A stretch of 5,814 nucleotides of DNA from Micromonosporaceae bacterium (GCA_019689695.1 JADGHA010000293.1:1-5814); one strand, 5' to 3'; positions 1 to 5,671 are shown, counted from the stretch's first letter. Notes: a model not told the origin generated them from the sequence alone. Numbers and translations: made by a program.

Positions 1-584
1 CCGGGTGCGGGTGGCCGACGCGCTCGGCGGCGGGGGGGGGGGGGGGGGGCGCCCGGTACCGCACCGCCGCGTTCGTAGCGGGCGCCCATGGCGGGCCAGG
101 TGTGCCCACGGACCACGGTGAGGCAGCCGGCGGCGGCGACCGCCACGCCGCCGATCAGGCACAGCGCCGGCCAGAGCCGGCCGTCCGCGAGCCCCTGGCC
201 GCCGCCCACGGCAAGGCCGGCGCCGATCATGACCAGGAGTACGCCCACTGCCCGGCGAGCCGCACCGCGGGTGGCGACCAGCGCACCGGCCGCGGCCAGC
301 CCGACCACGGCGACCGGCGCCAGCCAGGGCGCGCCGCGACGGGCGGTCCGCAGCTCGGGCAGCGGCGCCGGGCGGACGGTCACCTCGACGTGCCAGGTCC
401 TTGTCGCCGCGTACAGGGCCAGGCCCGCGCCGGCCAGACAGAGCAGGACGGCGTACGCCAGGACGCGCCGGGCGTCGGGGACCGGGGCACTCGCCCGCTC
501 CGCCCTGCTCGCGCGCTCGGACCCGCCCGACGGACCGGGCGTGGTCGACGGACCGGGCCTGGACATCGGGCTGGGTGTGGTCAT
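1..584 (-). CDS. Trp biosynthesis-associated membrane protein (Trp_oprn_chp type), 3' end beyond window
   Basis: The first 194 codons of a small integral membrane protein are visible. A polar, Pro/Ser-rich N-terminus (residues 1-40) is followed by four hydrophobic segments at about 41-60, 88-105, 111-128 and 138-157. Residues 61-72 form a short extracytoplasmic-looking loop with TWHVEV, and residues 163-172 read WPAMGARYER. This layout, and the position directly after trpE, match the actinobacterial 'trp region conserved membrane protein' family (Mycobacterium tuberculosis Rv1610 occupies the same slot between trpE and trpC). No biochemical role is known to me; a function tied to tryptophan synthesis is inferred from context only. 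The ATG overlaps the trpE stop as ATGA and lacks a strong ribosome binding site, so translation probably depends on trpE. A second ATG lies at codon 7. An 18-base C run in the coding strand gives five prolines followed by an Arg-rich tail. That tail may be out of frame if the run length is wrong. Confidence 0.85.
   Translation of the reverse strand, partial: MTTPSPMSRPGPSTTPGPSGGSERASRAERASAPVPDARRVLAYAVLLCLAGAGLALYAATRTWHVEVTVRPAPLPELRTARRGAPWLAPVAVVGLAAAGALVATRGAARRAVGVLLVMIGAGLAVGGGQGLADGRLWPALCLIGGVAVAAAGCLTVVRGHTWPAMGARYERGGAVPGAPPPPPRRRARRPPAP
32..49. repeat. 18-base homopolymeric G tract inside a coding region
   Basis: Eighteen consecutive G on the plus strand (C on the coding strand) lie in the C-terminal part of the Trp-associated membrane protein, after its last membrane segment. 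With 18 bases the frame continues as five Pro codons and then RRRARRPPAP. With 17 it would continue AAERVGHPHP, and with 19 PPSASATRTR. None of the three frames hits a stop before the window edge, so the correct length cannot be decided here. Runs of this length are prone to replication slippage and to sequencing or assembly error. Confidence 0.95.
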
Positions 585-2146
585 CGGGCTGGGCGCAGGG
601 TCTCGGCGGCGGCGACGGCGGCGAGCACCGCGGCAGCCTTGTTGCGGGTCTCCTGCTCCTCGGCGGCCGGGTCGGAGTCGGCCACGATGCCCGCGCCCGC
701 CGCGACGTAGGCCCGCCCGCCCCGCATCAGGGCGGTCCTGATCGCGATCGCCATGTCCATGTCTCCCCCGAAGCCGAAGTACCCCACGGTCCCGCCGTAC
801 AACCCGCGCCGGGTGGGCTCCAGCTCCTCGATGATCTCCATGGCCCGGACCTTCGGGGCGCCGGAGAGCGTGCCGGCCGGGAACGTCGCGGCGAGCGCGT
901 CGAACGCGGTCTGGTCCGCGCGCAGCTCGCCGACCACAGTGGACACGATGTGCATGACATGGCTGTACCGCTCGATGGCGGCGAACTCGGGCACCTCGAC
1001 CGTGCCCGGCCGACAGACCCGGCCCAGGTCGTTGCGGCCGAGGTCGACCAGCATCACGTGCTCGGCCCGCTCCTTCGGGTCGGCGATCAGCTCGGCGGCG
1101 AGCCTGGCGTCCTCCTCGGGAGTGGCGCCGCGCGGCCGGGTGCCGGCGATCGGGTGCAGCAGCGCACGGCGGGTCCCGCCGGACACGCTCACCTTCAGGT
1201 GCGCCTCGGGCGACGACCCGACGATGTCGAAGTCGTCGAAGCGCAGCAGGTACATGTACGGGCTCGGGTTCGTGGTCCGCAGCACCCGGTAGACGTCGAG
1301 CGGGTCGGCGGTGGTCTCCCTCTCGAACCGCTGGGCCACCACGATCTGGAAGCACTCCCCCGCGCGGATGGCCTCCTTGGCGACCTCCACCGCCTTCGGG
1401 TACTCCCCGTCCGGCGTCCGGCTCAGGTACCCGCCGGCCGGCACCGCGTCCACAGTGGAGATCATCGGCGGGATGGGCCGGGACAGCGCGGTGGTCATCG
1501 CGTCCAGCCGGCCGACCGCGTGATGGTAGGCGGCCATGACCGGGTCGCCGGCGCCGGACGGGTCAGCTCCGGACGCCTGCCGGTCGGGCAGGATCGCGTT
1601 CGCCACCAGCAGCGCCGACCCGTCGAAGTGGTCCAGCACGACCAGGTCGGTGGCGAGCATCATGCCCAGCTCGGGCAGGCCCAGGTCGTCCTCGGCGAGC
1701 ACCGGCAGCCGCTCGAACCGCCGCACCAGGTCGTACCCCAGGTAGCCGACCATCCCGCCAGTCAGGGGCGGGAGGTCGGGATCCGGGTCGGCACCAGCGC
1801 CGGCCAGTGCGGTGACGGTCTCGCGCAACGCGCGGACCGGGTCGCCGCCGATGGGTACTCCCGGCGGCGGGGTGCCCAGCCACACCGCCTCCCCGCCGCG
1901 CTCGATGAGGGTGGCGGCGCTGCGCACGCCGATGAACGAGTACCGTGACCAGGCCGTACCGCCCGGTCCCGCGCCCTGCTCCGCGGACTCCAGCAGGAAG
2001 GTCCCCGGCCCGCCGGCCAGCTTGCGGTACACGCCCACGGGCGTCTCGCCGTCGGCCAGCAGCCGCCGGGTCACCGGGATCACCCGGCGGTGCCGCGCCT
2101 GCGCGCGGAACGCCTCGGCGTCCGGGACCACTGCACCGGTGGTCAC
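581..2146 (-). CDS. trpE: anthranilate synthase component I
   Basis: This 521-residue chorismate-binding enzyme is the usual full length. With an amidotransferase subunit (TrpG, not in this window) it converts chorismate and glutamine (or ammonia) to anthranilate, the first committed step of cytoplasmic tryptophan synthesis. The N-terminal domain carries LLES at 51-54, the element that binds the feedback inhibitor tryptophan, so the enzyme is probably Trp-inhibited. The C-terminal chorismate-binding domain shows NPSPYMYLL (293-301), GSSPEAHLKV (310-319), HPIAGTRPRG (331-340), ERAEHVMLVDLGRNDLGRV (359-377), TFPAGTLSGAPKVRAMEI (421-438), GGTVGYFGFGGDMDMAIAIR (451-470) and EEQETRNKA (496-504). 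PIAGT, rather than the PIKGT of aminodeoxychorismate synthase, favours TrpE over PabB. The GTG start is fixed by a perfect GGAGGTGA site 7 bases upstream and by its GTGA overlap with the hisI stop. The frame stays open upstream through hisI, but that extension does not resemble TrpE. Confidence 0.97.
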   Translation of the reverse strand: MTTGAVVPDAEAFRAQARHRRVIPVTRRLLADGETPVGVYRKLAGGPGTFLLESAEQGAGPGGTAWSRYSFIGVRSAATLIERGGEAVWLGTPPPGVPIGGDPVRALRETVTALAGAGADPDPDLPPLTGGMVGYLGYDLVRRFERLPVLAEDDLGLPELGMMLATDLVVLDHFDGSALLVANAILPDRQASGADPSGAGDPVMAAYHHAVGRLDAMTTALSRPIPPMISTVDAVPAGGYLSRTPDGEYPKAVEVAKEAIRAGECFQIVVAQRFERETTADPLDVYRVLRTTNPSPYMYLLRFDDFDIVGSSPEAHLKVSVSGGTRRALLHPIAGTRPRGATPEEDARLAAELIADPKERAEHVMLVDLGRNDLGRVCRPGTVEVPEFAAIERYSHVMHIVSTVVGELRADQTAFDALAATFPAGTLSGAPKVRAMEIIEELEPTRRGLYGGTVGYFGFGGDMDMAIAIRTALMRGGRAYVAAGAGIVADSDPAAEEQETRNKAAAVLAAVAAAETLRPAR

Positions 2147-2514
2147 GGCTGGCTCACCTCCAGTTCGTTGTGGAAGCAGCTGTGCTCGCCCGTGTGGCAT
2201 GCCGGTCCCACCTGGTCGACGCTGACCAGGATGGCGTCGCCGTCGCAGTCCAGCGCCACCGACTTGACATACTGGACATGCCCGGACGTCTGGCCCTTGA
2301 CCCAGTACTCCTGCCGGCTGCGCGACCAGTAGGTCGCCCGACCGGTGGTGAGCGTGCGATGCAGCGCCTCGTCGTCCATCCAGGCGAGCATCAGCACCTC
2401 GCCGGTGTCGTACTGCCGCACGACCGCAGGGACGAGGCCGTCCCGGTCGCGGCGCAGCCGAGCAGCGATGTCGGCAGCGAGCGCCGACTCGCGAGCGGGA
2501 CCGCCTCCAGTCAT
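2143..2514 (-). CDS. hisI: phosphoribosyl-AMP cyclohydrolase
   Basis: This 123-residue single-domain enzyme opens the adenine ring of phosphoribosyl-AMP to give ProFAR, the third step of histidine synthesis, in the cytoplasm. The metal-binding residues are intact. Asp 89, 91 and 93 lie in LDCDGD and correspond to the magnesium site. Cys90, Cys106 and Cys113 have the 16- and 7-residue spacing of the zinc ligands in the archaeal HisI structure, within VGPACHTGEHSCFHNE. Other conserved stretches are YDTGEVLMLAWMDDEAL, TGRATYWSRSRQEYWVKG and TSGHVQYVKSVALDCDGD. No HisE (pyrophosphohydrolase) domain is fused, as usual in Actinobacteria. The ATG at 2514 is chosen because GGGTGA lies 8 bases upstream. 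GTG codons at 2520 and 2526 are in frame and would add 2 or 4 residues. It is first in the visible operon and overlaps trpE by 4 bases. The upstream neighbour is divergent, so a promoter must lie in the gap, but I saw no convincing match. Confidence 0.95.
   Translation of the reverse strand: MTGGGPARESALAADIAARLRRDRDGLVPAVVRQYDTGEVLMLAWMDDEALHRTLTTGRATYWSRSRQEYWVKGQTSGHVQYVKSVALDCDGDAILVSVDQVGPACHTGEHSCFHNELEVSQP
2154..2161 (-). promoter_or_regulatory. ribosome binding site of trpE
   Basis: The minus strand reads GGAGGTGA, a full match to the 16S rRNA anti-Shine-Dalgarno sequence. It ends 7 bases before the GTG at 2146 and is embedded in the last codons of hisI. It decides the trpE start and lets trpE be translated efficiently as well as through coupling to hisI. 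Confidence 0.9.
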
Positions 2515-2515
2515 T

Positions 2516-2536
2516 GGCACAGTCACCCATTGTGCC
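2516..2536. repeat. inverted repeat across the hisI start region
   Basis: GGCACA at 2516-2521 and TGTGCC at 2531-2536 form a perfect 6-bp dyad with a 9-base centre. In hisI mRNA the loop would hold the GGGTGA ribosome binding site and the GTG at 2526, and the ATG at 2514 would lie just after the stem. It could be an operator or an mRNA hairpin tuning hisI translation. A chance dyad in GC-rich DNA is also possible. Confidence 0.4.
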
Positions 2537-2600
2537 CGCCATCCGAATTCATCGGTTCGTGGGATTCAGGGGGCTGTGCAAGTGGAAGCCGAGCGGTACT

Positions 2601-2630
2601 TTGACTGTGCGCCGCCACGGCTTCTAGGCG
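2601..2630 (+). promoter_or_regulatory. candidate sigma-70-type promoter for the acidic-protein gene
   Basis: TTGACT at 2601-2606 matches the -35 consensus in five of six positions. An 18-base spacer leads to TAGGCG at 2625-2630, which fits the TAGG form of many actinobacterial -10 boxes but lacks the final T. Transcription would start near 2637 and leave a leader of about 205 bases. The call rests on pattern match and position only. Confidence 0.4.
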
Positions 2631-2653
2631 GGGTGCTCACTTCCTCTCTTCGT

Positions 2654-2713
2654 CGGGTCTGACGTCGCCCGCGACGACCCGTTGACGGGTGCGCCTGTCG
2701 CACCGCTCCCGTC
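2654..2713 (+). repeat. overlapping alternative hairpins in the leader
   Basis: Three inverted repeats compete. Hairpin A pairs CGGGTC (2654-2659) plus GTCGC (2664-2668) with GCGAC (2671-2675) plus GACCCG (2676-2681), leaving TGAC bulged. Hairpin B is ACCCGT-TG-ACGGGT (2677-2690). Hairpin C pairs GACGGG (2684-2689) plus TGCG (2690-2693) with CGCA (2699-2702) plus CCCGTC (2708-2713). A and C can coexist, whereas B excludes both. As DNA, B is also a 14-bp palindrome that could bind a regulator. Confidence 0.45.
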
Positions 2714-2720
2714 GCGGACA

Positions 2721-2736
2721 GTGGCGGCGGCGCCAC
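2721..2736 (+). repeat. short GC hairpin in the leader
   Basis: GTGGCG at 2721-2726 and CGCCAC at 2731-2736 form a 6-bp perfect stem around a 4-base loop. Its role is unknown; chance is possible at this GC content. Confidence 0.35.
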
Positions 2737-2784
2737 GCTCGGCGCGGCGGGCAGCGACGCCGCGGATCCACGGTCAGGGCGCAA

Positions 2785-2813
2785 CCGGGCGAGCCCGGCA
2801 TGCCGCGCCGGGC
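2785..2813 (+). repeat. two mutually exclusive hairpins just upstream of the ribosome binding site
   Basis: CCGGGC (2785-2790) can pair with GCCCGG (2793-2798). Alternatively GCCCGGC (2793-2799) can pair with GCCGGGC (2807-2813) around a 7-base loop. Both use 2793-2798, so only one can form. The second ends 17 bases before the ribosome binding site at 2831. Confidence 0.4.
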
Positions 2814-2830
2814 CGCACGACCGAGCGGAC

Positions 2831-2836
2831 GGAGGA
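2831..2836 (+). promoter_or_regulatory. ribosome binding site of the acidic-protein gene
   Basis: GGAGGA lies 5 bases before the ATG at 2842. It selects this start over the in-frame GTG at 2689, whose 51 extra codons are Arg-rich and have no such site. Confidence 0.85.
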
Positions 2837-2841
2837 CGCGC

Positions 2842-5541
2842 ATGCAGTACACACCGAGCCCTGAGCCCGCCGGGTCGGCGGGCTCGACGCCATCGGACGC
2901 CACCGCGGTACCCGGACCGCGGCCGCCCGCCGAGGCGAAGGCGACCGAGGGCTACGTGATCGACGAGTCCACCCGGGAGATCCCCATCATCGGATCGACC
3001 AGCCCGGCGGCGGCCGGCCCTGCGGCGGGCCCGGTGGCCGGCCCCGACCAGGCGACCGACGAGCGGACCGAACGGCTCGCTCCACTGGCCGAGCAGCTCG
3101 CCGCGGCCGTCGACGTGGCCGACACCCGCGCGGCCGAGGCGCCCGACGCGGCGCCCGACGCACCGGACGCCGCTGCCACCGATGCGGCGACGAAGGCTGC
3201 TGAGGAAACGTCCTCTGCTGATGCCGGTCCGGCGGCACCGGAAGCAGCGGCTGCCGAGGCCGGCGAAGCCGAGCTCTCCGGAACGCCCGAGGCTGCGGCC
3301 ACCACCGCCGATACCGCCGAGGCCGAGGTGCCCGAAGCGGAGGCGGCGGCGGAGGAGTCGGCGCCGACGGAGGCCGCGGCCGACACGACCACGCCGGAGG
3401 CGGAGCCCGACACCGCCGGGCCAGAGGACGCATCCGACGTCGCCGCGCCAGAGGATGTGGCGCCGGCCGAGGCGTCCGGCGGTGGAGCGCCCGCGACCGT
3501 CGACGTGAGCGCCGACGCGGCCGGCACCGCGCAGGCCGACGAGCAGACGAGCCCGACCGATGAGACCGCGCAACCGCCGAGTGTCGCCCCGGCCGACACC
3601 GCGGCAGAGCCGAGCGGCCCACCGCCCGCAGCAGTGGTCACCGACCCGCTGGAGCAGGTCGAATCGGCGTCGCCGGCAGATGCTGAGATTGCTGACGGAT
3701 CAGGACCGATCGCGGACGCCTCCGACGGCACGGCGGCCGAGCCCTCGGACACCGTTGCTCCGGTGAGTGCCGACGCCGTCGAAGCTGAGCCCACCGAAGC
3801 CGCTGCGGGCGAGTTCGCCGACGCCGGACGGGCAGGCACCGAGGGCGGACCCGAGACCGCACGGCCCGACGCCGATGAGACCGCGACGGTCGAGGGCGAC
3901 GCTGCGCCTGTCGACGCCGGGACCGCATCCGCAGATCTGGAGACGGGACAGGTCGAAGCGGTCACTGAGCCGGTAGCCGCCGATGGTGCGGCCGGCGAAG
4001 GCGTGCCGGCCGAGAGCGACGCGGAGGCCGGACGGAGTGAGGCTGCGGAGGTCGGGCGGAGTGACGACGCTGCATCCGCCGCCGAAGCCGCCACCGGCGA
4101 GCCGGCCGAGGCGGAGGTCGTGCCATCCGGTGACGCCACGGTAGCCGTCGCTGGCCCGCCGCTGGACGCCGAGCCCACGCCCACCGAGGAGCCGCGGGTG
4201 GCGGCCGGACCGACCACCGCCGGGGCCACCGACGCCGAAGCCACCGATGCCGGGGCAGCCGCTGCCGACGACACGGGGCCGATTGGGACACCGGCCGAGC
4301 CCGTCGCTGACACGCCGGCCGCGGGAGGCGAACCGGAATCCGCAGCCGAGCCGGCGGAAGCCGAGGCAGGACCAGCCGGGCCGGAGACCGCTTCGGCGGG
4401 CGCGGCAACCGGCCTGGCAGCCGTCGGAACTGAGGCGCTCGACTCGGCAGCCGACTCCGAGGCCGTTGAGGCCGGCGCCGAGGAGGCTGAGCAGACCGAG
4501 GCCGAGCAGGCTGACAAGACGGAGGCGGAGCCGGCCGCCGAGACGGAGCCGATCGAGGAAGTCGACGCGGAGCCGGCCGCCGAGGAGACCGAGGCGGAGC
4601 CGATCGGGGCCGAGTCGGCCGAGGCGCAGGTCTGGCCCGTGCAGGACGAGCCCGTTGAGCCGACCCAGACCGCGCCCATCGAGGCGGACGCCGAACCACC
4701 CGTGGCCGGAGCGGACGTGACTGAGCCCGCGGCTGAGCCGTCCGAGGCGGGAGGCGAGCGTGCCGGAGCCGATACCCGGCTGGCCGTGACCGAAGCCGAG
4801 CTGAGCGGGGCCGGGACGGCTGATGAGCCGGTTACCAAGGCATCACTCGCCGCCGAGGAAGCCGACCCGCCGAGCGGGCTCGAGCAGGCCGAGGCGGTGT
4901 CGCCCCAGCCGGCCGACGCGCAGGCCCCTGACGAGGAGGAGGTCGTCCCGCAGGCGGCCGACGCCGGCGTCCCGGACGACACGATCGCCGACGCGACCGA
5001 GGAGCCCGGCGGGGACCTCGAGGCCGAGCAGGATCTGGCCGAGGAGGCTGGCGCCGCCGTGACGGCCGGGTCGCCGGAAGCCGAGGGCGGGACACCGGAG
5101 CCCACCACGGCGCTGGAGCCCACCACGGCGCTAGAGCAAATTGGGGCCCCGGAGCCCACCGAGGCGGCGGAGGTCACCGCAGCGCCGGAGCCGACCGAAG
5201 AGTTCGTCGCCGCAGCGACCGCGTCGCTTGCCCGTCTCCGTCCGGGCGAGCTGTCCGAGACCCGGATCGCAATCTGGGATGCCACCGCGGCGGAGGCCCT
5301 GCGAGCGAAGCTGCGGCAGGCGCAGGCCACGTTCGTCGACGACCCGGAGGCGGCGGTCCGCGAGGCCAAGGCCGTGGTGACCGAGGCGGTCAACACCCTC
5401 GCCTCGACGCTGGCGCAGGCGTTGCTCGACGCGCACGCCGACCTGGATCCGACGGAAACGTCGGCGCATCCCGACACCGAGTCGCTGCGGGTCGCCATCC
5501 GTGGCTACCGCGATTTCCTGGAGCGGATACTCGCGCTCTAG
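2842..5541 (+). CDS. giant acidic low-complexity protein with C-terminal helical domain, function unknown
   Basis: I do not recognise a characterised family. The 899-residue product is dominated by Ala, Glu, Asp, Pro, Thr and Gly. It has no Cys, about six Lys, two Trp and very few aromatics, so it is strongly negative. Three parts are visible. Residues 1-95 hold an ordered-looking island, GYVIDESTREIPIIGS (37-52), and a short helix around ERLAPLAEQLAAAV. Residues 95-785 are low-complexity AE/PE/TE-rich sequence with degenerate repeats, expected to be disordered. Residues 788-899 form a predicted all-helical domain with FVDDPEAAVREAKAVV (831-846) and a C-terminal RGYRDFLERIL. I have the impression of similar ends (FVDDPR...AV, then RYRSFLDRLL) on other actinobacterial hypothetical proteins, but could not check this. 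There is no signal peptide or membrane segment, so it is probably cytoplasmic. It is transcribed alone, away from hisI and towards a convergent multicopper oxidase. A scaffold, spacer, ion-binding or nucleic-acid-mimic role would be speculation. Sustained frame, ribosome binding site and downstream hairpin support a real gene. Confidence 0.85.
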   Translation: MQYTPSPEPAGSAGSTPSDATAVPGPRPPAEAKATEGYVIDESTREIPIIGSTSPAAAGPAAGPVAGPDQATDERTERLAPLAEQLAAAVDVADTRAAEAPDAAPDAPDAAATDAATKAAEETSSADAGPAAPEAAAAEAGEAELSGTPEAAATTADTAEAEVPEAEAAAEESAPTEAAADTTTPEAEPDTAGPEDASDVAAPEDVAPAEASGGGAPATVDVSADAAGTAQADEQTSPTDETAQPPSVAPADTAAEPSGPPPAAVVTDPLEQVESASPADAEIADGSGPIADASDGTAAEPSDTVAPVSADAVEAEPTEAAAGEFADAGRAGTEGGPETARPDADETATVEGDAAPVDAGTASADLETGQVEAVTEPVAADGAAGEGVPAESDAEAGRSEAAEVGRSDDAASAAEAATGEPAEAEVVPSGDATVAVAGPPLDAEPTPTEEPRVAAGPTTAGATDAEATDAGAAAADDTGPIGTPAEPVADTPAAGGEPESAAEPAEAEAGPAGPETASAGAATGLAAVGTEALDSAADSEAVEAGAEEAEQTEAEQADKTEAEPAAETEPIEEVDAEPAAEETEAEPIGAESAEAQVWPVQDEPVEPTQTAPIEADAEPPVAGADVTEPAAEPSEAGGERAGADTRLAVTEAELSGAGTADEPVTKASLAAEEADPPSGLEQAEAVSPQPADAQAPDEEEVVPQAADAGVPDDTIADATEEPGGDLEAEQDLAEEAGAAVTAGSPEAEGGTPEPTTALEPTTALEQIGAPEPTEAAEVTAAPEPTEEFVAAATASLARLRPGELSETRIAIWDATAAEALRAKLRQAQATFVDDPEAAVREAKAVVTEAVNTLASTLAQALLDAHADLDPTETSAHPDTESLRVAIRGYRDFLERILAL
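4525..4584 (+). repeat. imperfect direct repeat with 42-base period inside the acidic gene
   Basis: An identical 18-base block starting GCGGAGCCGG occurs at 4525-4542 and 4567-4584, exactly 14 codons apart. Each copy is followed at a slightly different distance by CGGAGCCGATCG. In protein terms AEPAAE-TEPI is followed by AEPAAE-ETEAEPI. This suggests in-frame duplication followed by drift. Confidence 0.75.
5098..5133 (+). repeat. tandem 18-bp duplication encoding EPTTAL twice
   Basis: Two adjacent 18-base units (5098-5115 and 5116-5133) begin GAGCCCACCACGGCG and differ only in the last base. They encode EPTTAL-EPTTAL at residues 753-764. The near-identity at DNA level indicates a recent slippage duplication, in frame. 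Confidence 0.9.
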
Positions 5542-5550
5542 GAACAAGCC

Positions 5551-5590
5551 GGCGGCCGCTGGCGCGCACCTGTGCGTGCCAGCGGCCGCT
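5551..5590. terminator. strong GC hairpin between convergent genes
   Basis: GCGGCCGCTGGC (5552-5563) pairs perfectly with GCCAGCGGCCGC (5578-5589). The stem continues inward through one G-T wobble and four or five more pairs, leaving only a tiny loop. It begins 10 bases after the stop of the acidic-protein gene and lies beyond the end of the opposing oxidase gene. It could therefore act in both directions. There is no long T tract, as is common for actinobacterial terminators. Confidence 0.8.
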
Positions 5591-5671
5591 CCTCGTTGCC
5601 GCCACCCGCAGCGATCCCGGTACCGCATCCGCTGCAGACAGCCGTGGCCGGCGTACACGCAGCAACGGCAA

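Larger units (their letters stand above)
2531..2841. other. divergent intergenic region between hisI and the acidic-protein gene
   Basis: This stretch of about 310 bases carries the start signals of two divergent units. It contains one candidate plus-strand promoter near 2601-2630 and several inverted repeats between 2654 and 2813. A plus-strand frame from the GTG at 2689 joins the downstream gene, but it encodes an Arg-rich stretch very unlike that acidic protein and is best read as untranslated leader. On the minus strand a short frame ending at 2566 has no histidine run, so no his leader peptide is evident. No tRNA, small RNA or further gene could be supported. Confidence 0.6.

Noticed and set aside
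88..1948. Several long plus-strand frames across the trpE and membrane-protein region
   Set aside because: They are Arg/Pro/Gly-rich antisense shadows of clearly identified minus-strand genes and carry no recognisable motif.
2147..2542. Extension of the trpE frame upstream through hisI
   Set aside because: The frame is open only because of GC content. The peptide has no TrpE similarity, and the perfect ribosome binding site at 2154-2161 defines the GTG at 2146.
2529..2581. Possible hisI promoter using TTGCAC (2576-2581) and CACAAT (2529-2534) on the minus strand
   Set aside because: The boxes are about 41 bases apart, far from the usual 16-19, and no better -35 or -10 partner was seen for either.
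2566..2640. Possible short leader peptide upstream of hisI on the minus strand
   Set aside because: The 24-codon frame from a GTG has no histidine or tryptophan run, and the purine-rich stretch before it sits too close to the start to be a good ribosome binding site.
2689..2841. In-frame N-terminal extension of the acidic protein from the GTG at 2689
   Set aside because: The 51 extra residues are strongly Arg-rich, opposite in charge to the rest, lack a ribosome binding site, and overlap the hairpin-rich leader. GGAGGA marks the ATG at 2842.
3100..5200. Repetitive acidic region considered as a CRISPR array or mobile element
   Set aside because: The repeats are degenerate codon-level duplications in an open frame, with no regular repeat-spacer pattern, terminal inverted repeats or transposase.
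2952..5498. Long open frame on the minus strand opposite the acidic-protein gene (848 codons, Ser/Ala/Gly-rich)
   Set aside because: It mirrors GCC/GAG/ACC-type codons of the plus-strand gene, has no ribosome binding site or recognisable domain, and its Ser/Ala composition is what the complement of an Ala/Glu-rich gene would give.
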